Of a stretch of DNA of 64,000 bases, positions 59,705 through 64,000 are shown in pieces. Origin of the DNA: Streptomyces sp. NBC_00078. Its GTDB lineage: Bacteria; Actinomycetota; Actinomycetes; Streptomycetales; Streptomycetaceae. The translations under genes and the position numbers were made by a program. The stretch spans positions 6,076,001 to 6,140,000 of the forward strand of contig NZ_JAPELX010000001.1 of the NCBI RefSeq assembly GCF_026343335.1. Reading direction: 5' to 3'. The notes beneath the pieces were generated by a model that had not been told where the DNA came from, did no database searches, and was given only the letters and a program-made list of their open reading frames with translations. Position 1 is the stretch's first letter. Every line of letters starts with the position of its first letter.

Positions 59705-60469
59705 TCAGTCGACAGGCCTCTTCAGTCGTGCCACGAACTTGTAGCGGTCCCCCCGGTACACCGACCGCACCCACTCCACCGGCTGGCTCCCCCGGTCCAG
59801 TGAGTGCCGGGAGAGCATCAGCATGGGCAGGCCCACGTCGGTGCCGAGCAGGCCCGCCTCGCGCGGGGTGGCCAGTGAGGTCTCGATGGTCTCCTCGGCC
59901 TCGGCGAGATGGACGTCGTAGACCTCGGCGAGTGCGGTGTAGAGGGACGTGTACTTGACCAGTGACCTGCGCAGGGCCGGGAAGCGCTTGGCGCTCAGGT
60001 GCGTGGTCTCGATGGCCATCGGTTCGGAGTTGGCCATCCGGAGGCGTTCGATCCGCAGTACCCGGCCGCCGGCCGTGATGTCGAGCAGCTCGGCGAGGCG
60101 GTCGTCGGCGGTGATGTAGCCGATGTCCAGCAGCTGCGAGGTGGGTTCGAGTCCCTGGGCGCGCATGTCCTCGGTGTACGAGGTGAGTTGTAGCGCCTGC
60201 GACACCTTCGGCTTGGCCACGAACGTGCCCTTGCCCTGGATCCGCTCCAGGCGGCCCTCGACCACCAGCTCCTGGAGGGCCTGGCGCACCGTCGTGCGGG
60301 AGGTGTCGAACTCGGCGGCCAGTGTGCGCTCGGGCGGTACCGGCGTGCCGGGCGACTGCGTCTCCGTCATGTCGAGCAGGTGCTTCTTCAGGCGGTAGTA
60401 CTTGGGGACGCGCGCGGTACGGACACTCGCCCCGCCCTCGTTCTCCGCACTGCTGACATCGGTGGTCAT
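59705..60469 (-). CDS. dasR: GntR/HutC-family regulator DasR
   Basis: 254 residues. The winged HTH (about 21-88; PPERTLAAEFDTSRTTVRQAL and GRLERIQGKGTFVAKPKV) is joined to a UTRA effector domain (about 105-250) that binds glucosamine 6-phosphate. The sequence follows S. coelicolor DasR almost residue for residue as I recall it. DasR represses chitin/GlcNAc uptake and antibiotic genes and links nutrition to development. Operators (dre) lie directly upstream, between it and dasA. Confidence 0.97.
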   Translation of the reverse strand: MTTDVSSAENEGGASVRTARVPKYYRLKKHLLDMTETQSPGTPVPPERTLAAEFDTSRTTVRQALQELVVEGRLERIQGKGTFVAKPKVSQALQLTSYTEDMRAQGLEPTSQLLDIGYITADDRLAELLDITAGGRVLRIERLRMANSEPMAIETTHLSAKRFPALRRSLVKYTSLYTALAEVYDVHLAEAEETIETSLATPREAGLLGTDVGLPMLMLSRHSLDRGSQPVEWVRSVYRGDRYKFVARLKRPVD

Positions 60470-60535
60470 GCTCTGCCTTCCCGGCTCCGGATGCGGCTCA
60501 CGTCGTGATCCCTTCTGTATACCGTCGCCGCCTCT

Positions 60536-60551
60536 TCTGGTCTAGTCCACA
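60536..60551. promoter_or_regulatory. dre operator 1 (DasR site)
   Basis: TCTGGTCTAGTCCACA, matching the dre consensus ACTGGTCTAGACCAGT at most positions. It lies 67 bases upstream of dasR. Confidence 0.8.
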
Positions 60552-60557
60552 ACGCCA

Positions 60558-60573
60558 AGTGGTCTAGCGGAAG
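60558..60573. promoter_or_regulatory. dre-like operator 2 (half-conserved)
   Basis: AGTGGTCTAGCGGAAG keeps the left dre half and central CTAG but has a diverged right half. Its centre is 22 bases from dre 1, about two helical turns. Confidence 0.6.
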
Positions 60574-60669
60574 AGGCTACTCCGGCCTCATGTTTTCGCT
60601 GGCTTCTTACTTAAAGGTTCCTGCATATATAGGTCGCATAACAGCTGGTCAGAGCCGTTTCCTTCACTC

Positions 60670-60698
60670 TTGACAGGCGTTTTGGTCTGGTCCAAGCT
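60670..60698 (+). promoter_or_regulatory. Probable dasA promoter
   Basis: -35 TTGACA (60670-60675) and a weak -10 CAAGCT (60693-60698) with 17-base spacing. dre operator 3 overlaps the spacer and -10, so DasR binding would block polymerase. Confidence 0.55.
60681..60696. promoter_or_regulatory. dre operator 3
   Basis: TTTGGTCTGGTCCAAG: inverted TTGG/CCAA arms around TCTGGT, a dre variant overlapping the dasA promoter. Confidence 0.75.
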
Positions 60699-60704
60699 CC
60701 CGGT

Positions 60705-60720
60705 ACTGGTCTACACCATT
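60705..60720. promoter_or_regulatory. dre operator 4
   Basis: ACTGGTCTACACCATT matches dre at 13 or so of 16 positions. It is centred 24 bases after operator 3, and a further TTGGTCCAGGTCC half-site follows. Confidence 0.85.
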
Positions 60721-60773
60721 GGTCCAGGTCCCGGCCCATGGGCGGGGGGTGTGGCATCCCTGAGGAGGGTGGC

Positions 60774-62057
60774 GTGAAGCGCAAGCTGACAGTCGCGATC
60801 GGCATCGCGGGCATGATGGTCTCCATCGCCGCGTGCGGCGGCAATGACGACAACGGCTCTTCCCACAGCGGCGCGGACGCCAAGGAACTGACCGTCTGGC
60901 TCACCGTCGACGCCCAGAACAACTGGCCCGACCTGGTGAAGGCCGCCGACGCCGCGGTCAAGAAGGCGCATCCCGGCATCAAGATCAACCACGAGTACTA
61001 CGGCTGGCCGGACAAGAACACCAAGCTCGACGCCGTCCTCGCCACCGACAAGGCGCCGGACGTGGTCGAGATGGGCAACACCGAGATGCTCGGCTACATG
61101 GTCAAGGGCGCCTTCGCCCCCGTCGACGCCGCGAAGTTCACCAACTCCGCCGCCTGGCTCGACGGCCTCAAGGCCTCGGTGACGTACGGCGGCAAGACCT
61201 ACGGCGTCCCGTACTACGCGGGTGGCCGCGTCGCCAACTGGCGCAAGGACGTGTTCGCCGCGGCCGGCGTCAAGACCCCGCCGAAGACGTACGCCGAACT
61301 CACCGCCGCCCTCGACAAGGTGCAGAAGAAGGAGGGCGACAAGTTCTCCGCCTGGTACCAGCCCACCCGGGACTGGTACGCGGCCATGTCCTTCGTCTAC
61401 GACGCCGGCGGCTCCATCGCCAAGGAGTCGGGCGGCCAGTGGAAGGCGACCCTCTCCTCGCCGGAGTCCGTCAAGGGCCTCACCGCGTTCAAGAACGTCG
61501 TCGACAAGTACATGCACGGCGACAAGACCAAGGACGAGTCCGACCGTTACATCGTCTACGGCCAGGGCAAGTCCGGCATGATCTTCGGCGCAGCGTGGGA
61601 GGGCGCGACCTCCGCCGACCCGAAGAACGACAAGACCGGCAAGCTCAAGAACAACCTCGAGAACTTCGTCATGCCGGGTCCGTCCGGCAAGAACATGCCC
61701 GTCTTCCTGGGCGGCTCCGACCTCGCCATCCCGGTGAAGTCCAAGGCGCAGGCCGTCGCCGCCGAGTGGATCAACGCCTTCACCGGCCCCTCCGGCCAGA
61801 AGGGCCTGATCGCCAAGGGCAACCTGCCCAACAACAAGACCGACCTCGCGACCCTGAAGAGCGACCCCGCGACGGCGGTCCCGGCCACCGCTGCCGAGTC
61901 CAACTGGTTCGTCCCGATGGCGCCGGGCTGGGGTCAGGTCGAGAAGGCCCAGGTCCTGCAGACCATGCTGCAGAACATCGGCACCGGCAAGAAGTCGGTC
62001 GAGGCAGCCGCGAAGGAAGCGGACGCCGCGATCGACAAGGTCATCAACACCAAGTGA
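60774..62057 (+). CDS. dasA: Chitobiose ABC transporter lipoprotein DasA
   Basis: 427 residues, extracellular solute-binding protein family 1. A lipoprotein signal ends at SIAAC (Cys20). The mature domain has ELTVWLTVDAQNNWPDLVKAAD near 37, APDVVEMGNTEMLGYMVKGAF near 95 and GMIFGAAWEGAT near 265. It captures N,N'-diacetylchitobiose for DasBC with MsiK as the usual ATPase. GTG 60774 has GAGGAGGG 4 bases upstream. It is repressed through dre sites. Confidence 0.96.
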   Translation: MKRKLTVAIGIAGMMVSIAACGGNDDNGSSHSGADAKELTVWLTVDAQNNWPDLVKAADAAVKKAHPGIKINHEYYGWPDKNTKLDAVLATDKAPDVVEMGNTEMLGYMVKGAFAPVDAAKFTNSAAWLDGLKASVTYGGKTYGVPYYAGGRVANWRKDVFAAAGVKTPPKTYAELTAALDKVQKKEGDKFSAWYQPTRDWYAAMSFVYDAGGSIAKESGGQWKATLSSPESVKGLTAFKNVVDKYMHGDKTKDESDRYIVYGQGKSGMIFGAAWEGATSADPKNDKTGKLKNNLENFVMPGPSGKNMPVFLGGSDLAIPVKSKAQAVAAEWINAFTGPSGQKGLIAKGNLPNNKTDLATLKSDPATAVPATAAESNWFVPMAPGWGQVEKAQVLQTMLQNIGTGKKSVEAAAKEADAAIDKVINTK

Positions 62058-62065
62058 CCTTCGGA

Positions 62066-62117
62066 GCAGGGCTCTGTTGCACCGACAGGGCCCTGCTGCC
62101 CGCACACCCGTGCGGGC
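62066..62117 (+). terminator. Paired intercistronic hairpins between dasA and dasB
   Basis: Stem GCAGGGCTCTG / CAGGGCCCTGC (62066-62076, 62086-62096, one wobble) and stem GCCCGCAC / GTGCGGGC (62098-62105, 62110-62117) followed by TTCGCTTTCG. They could terminate part of the transcription or stabilise dasA mRNA, giving more DasA than DasBC. Confidence 0.78.
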
Positions 62118-62158
62118 TTCGCTTTCGTACGACCTGAGGGACCGCTGAGGAGCGCGCC

Positions 62159-63148
62159 ATGAGTGCCGCAGACACGACCACCCCCGCCAAGGTGCCGCCG
62201 CCGCGGCAGGCGCCGCCACCGGCGCCGGTCACCAAGTACCCACGCAGAGCCCGGACTTCGGGCGGCTCGGCCACGCCGTGGCTGCTGCTCGCACCCTGCC
62301 TGCTGATCCTGGCGCTGGTCCTCGGCTATCCCCTGGTCCGCCTGGTCACCCTCTCCTTGCAGAAGTTCGGGCAGTCCCAGCTGTGGGGCTTCCAGCCGGC
62401 CGACTGGGTCGGGTTCGACAACTTCAGCGGCGTACTGGGCGACGGCGAGTTCTGGCAGGTCGTGGTGCGCACGATCGTCTTCGCGGCCGGCTCGGTCGTC
62501 TTCACCATGGTGCTGGGCATGCTGATCGCCCTGCTCCTGCAGCGGGTCTCCGGCTGGGTGAAGACGCTCGTCAACATCGTCCTCGTGGCCAGCTGGGGCA
62601 TGCCCATCATCGTCGCCACCACGGTCTTCAAGTGGCTGTTCGACGCCGACTACGGCATCCTCAACGCGCTGCTCAGCAAGCTGCCCGGGGTCGACCTGAT
62701 CGGCCACAACTGGTTCGCGAGCGGACCGCAGGGCCTGGCCGTGATCATGCTGCTGGTGGTCTGGGGAGCCGTCCCCTTCGTCGTCATCACCCTCAGCGCC
62801 GGCCTCACCCAGGTCCCCGCCGAACTGGAAGAAGCGGCCAGGCTGGACGGCGCCGGCTCTTGGGGCGTCTTCCGCCACGTCACCCTGCCCATCCTCAAGC
62901 CGATCATCGTGATGCTCACGACCCTGTCGGTCATCTGGGACATGGGCGTCTTCCCGCAGGTCTTCGTGATGCGCAACGGCCACCCCGAGCAGGAGTTCCA
63001 GCTCCTGACCACCTACTCGTACGACCGTGCCTTCGTCGTCAACGACTACGCGCAGGGCTCGGCGATCGCCCTGATCACCGTGGTGCTGATGCTCGGTGTG
63101 GTCGCCGTGTACATGCGCCAGATGCTGAAGATCGGAGAGGTCGAATGA
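62159..63148 (+). CDS. dasB: Chitobiose ABC transporter permease DasB
   Basis: 329 residues. A cytoplasmic Pro-rich N-terminus leads to six transmembrane helices (WLLLAPCLLILALVLGYPLV near 40 is the first). The EAA loop EEAARLDGAGSWGVFRHVTLP near 223-243 is the contact with the ATPase. MalF-type fold. The stop overlaps the dasC start by 4 bases. Confidence 0.95.
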   Translation: MSAADTTTPAKVPPPRQAPPPAPVTKYPRRARTSGGSATPWLLLAPCLLILALVLGYPLVRLVTLSLQKFGQSQLWGFQPADWVGFDNFSGVLGDGEFWQVVVRTIVFAAGSVVFTMVLGMLIALLLQRVSGWVKTLVNIVLVASWGMPIIVATTVFKWLFDADYGILNALLSKLPGVDLIGHNWFASGPQGLAVIMLLVVWGAVPFVVITLSAGLTQVPAELEEAARLDGAGSWGVFRHVTLPILKPIIVMLTTLSVIWDMGVFPQVFVMRNGHPEQEFQLLTTYSYDRAFVVNDYAQGSAIALITVVLMLGVVAVYMRQMLKIGEVE

Positions 63149-64000
63149 CCACCATGGACGCCGTCGCCACCGCGGGGAGCGGGGCAGGGCGCGGACGGGG
63201 GAGCACTCCGCGGCCCCGCAGGTCCAAGCTCGGCTGGAACCTCCTCGGTCTCCTCGTCTTCCTCACCGCCGGCTTCCCCGTCTACTGGATGCTCAACACG
63301 GCCATCAAGCCGGCCAAGGACACCATCGACCCCGACCCGAGCCTGCTGCCGACCGGCTTCACGCTCGACAACTTCCGCCGGGCGCTGGCCATCGCGGACT
63401 TCTGGGGCCCGGTCGGCCGCAGCCTGATCGTCTCCCTCACCGTGGTGGCGATCGGCATCGTCGTCGGCATGCTGGCCGCGCTCGCCATCTCCCGGTTCGC
63501 CTTCCGCGGCCGCAAGATCGTCATCGTCGGCATCCTCGCGGTCCAGATGGTCCCGCTGGTCGCCATGATCATCCCGATCTTCCTGCTCCTGAACGACCTG
63601 GAGCAGTACGACAAGCTCTCCGGCCTGATCATCACGTACCTGACCTTCATCCTCCCCTTCACGGTGTGGACGCTGCGCGGCTTCATCGTCAACATCCCCA
63701 AGGAGCTGGAGGAGGCGGCGATGGTGGACGGCTGTTCCCGCACGGGCGCCTTCATCCGGGTCGTCTTCCCGCTCCTGGCCCCGGGCATGGTCGCCACCTC
63801 GGTCTACGGCTTCATCCAGGCCTGGAACGAGTACCTCTACGCCCTGATGCTGCTCAGCCAGAAGAACCAGACCGCGACGGTCTGGCTCGGCAACTTCACC
63901 ACCAAGCACGGCACCGAATACGCGCCGATGATGGCCGGAGCCACGATGATGGCCGTGCCGATCGTCGTGCTGTTCCTCCTCGTCCAGCGCAAGATGGCCG
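63145..64000 (+). CDS. dasC: Chitobiose ABC transporter permease DasC (3' end cut)
   Basis: At least 285 residues are visible before the window edge, probably lacking only the last few. MalG-type permease: first helix WNLLGLLVFLTAGFPVYWML near 30-50, six helices in all, and the EAA loop EEAAMVDGCSRTGAFIRVVFP near 191-211. ATG 63145 overlaps dasB (ATGA). It forms the membrane channel with DasB. Confidence 0.95.
   Translation, partial: MTTMDAVATAGSGAGRGRGSTPRPRRSKLGWNLLGLLVFLTAGFPVYWMLNTAIKPAKDTIDPDPSLLPTGFTLDNFRRALAIADFWGPVGRSLIVSLTVVAIGIVVGMLAALAISRFAFRGRKIVIVGILAVQMVPLVAMIIPIFLLLNDLEQYDKLSGLIITYLTFILPFTVWTLRGFIVNIPKELEEAAMVDGCSRTGAFIRVVFPLLAPGMVATSVYGFIQAWNEYLYALMLLSQKNQTATVWLGNFTTKHGTEYAPMMAGATMMAVPIVVLFLLVQRKMA

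Overview
The window is high-GC actinobacterial chromosome and almost certainly Streptomyces. Third codon positions are nearly all G or C, GTG/TTG and apparently leaderless starts are common, and the gene order matches the S. coelicolor core as I remember it (SCO5183 to SCO5234). Marker sets include WblC with its long leader, SigR-RsrA, the albaflavenone pair (epi-isozizaene synthase and CYP170A1), nrdAB with a cobalamin riboswitch, and DasR-DasABC. Database identities are from memory and were not searched.

Layout. 1-1360: membrane protein with a kinase-like fold, cut by the left edge. 1550-14685: DNA repair and redox block (ATL protein, AdnA, AdnB, M20 dipeptidase, NudC, mycoredoxin, UvrD2). 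14699-16033: wblC locus with an autoregulatory-type promoter, a 105-codon leader ORF, an attenuator, wblC and a coupled small gene. 16170-19930: zinc-ribbon peptide, ABC1-family kinase, E1-like adenylyltransferase and a YgjP-type metallopeptidase. 20048-23196: three genes built around AIM24 domains, the first fused to TerD. 23261-29196: NUDIX, zinc-protease-like protein, SDR, MoaE, a 54-residue membrane peptide, a PDZ/Lon protease and a PPA1309-family protein. 29346-35681: UPF0182 membrane protein, two identical initiator tRNA genes flanking a Sel1-repeat protein, a Fur regulator with a 7-1-7 operator, and a CBS protein.

35827-43795: hisN, TetR, SMR transporter, rsgA, aroA, M50-type protease, SRAP/YedK, hydrolase, sigR and rsrA. 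43927-48373: an HD-GYP protein and a degenerate HD partner, a TPR protein and def. 48673-51125: terpene synthase and P450. 51129-56939: AraC/GlxA regulator, small genes, a nucleotidyltransferase relic and nrdBA with cobalamin riboswitch and NrdR boxes. 56960-64000: GNAT enzyme, monocarboxylate-type symporter with its DUF3311 partner, dasR and dasABC. dasC is cut by the right edge.

How it works together. Several circuits can be read from sequence. WblC (antibiotic stress) and SigR-RsrA (thiol stress) lie 27 kb apart and are linked in the literature. SigR-type promoters precede sigR itself and the mycoredoxin gene. The nrd operon has layered deoxynucleotide (NrdR) and B12 control. DasR sites occupy the dasR-dasA intergenic region. 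I found no phage, IS element or CRISPR array. The least explained gene sets are the TerD/AIM24 trio and the E1-like/ABC1K pair.
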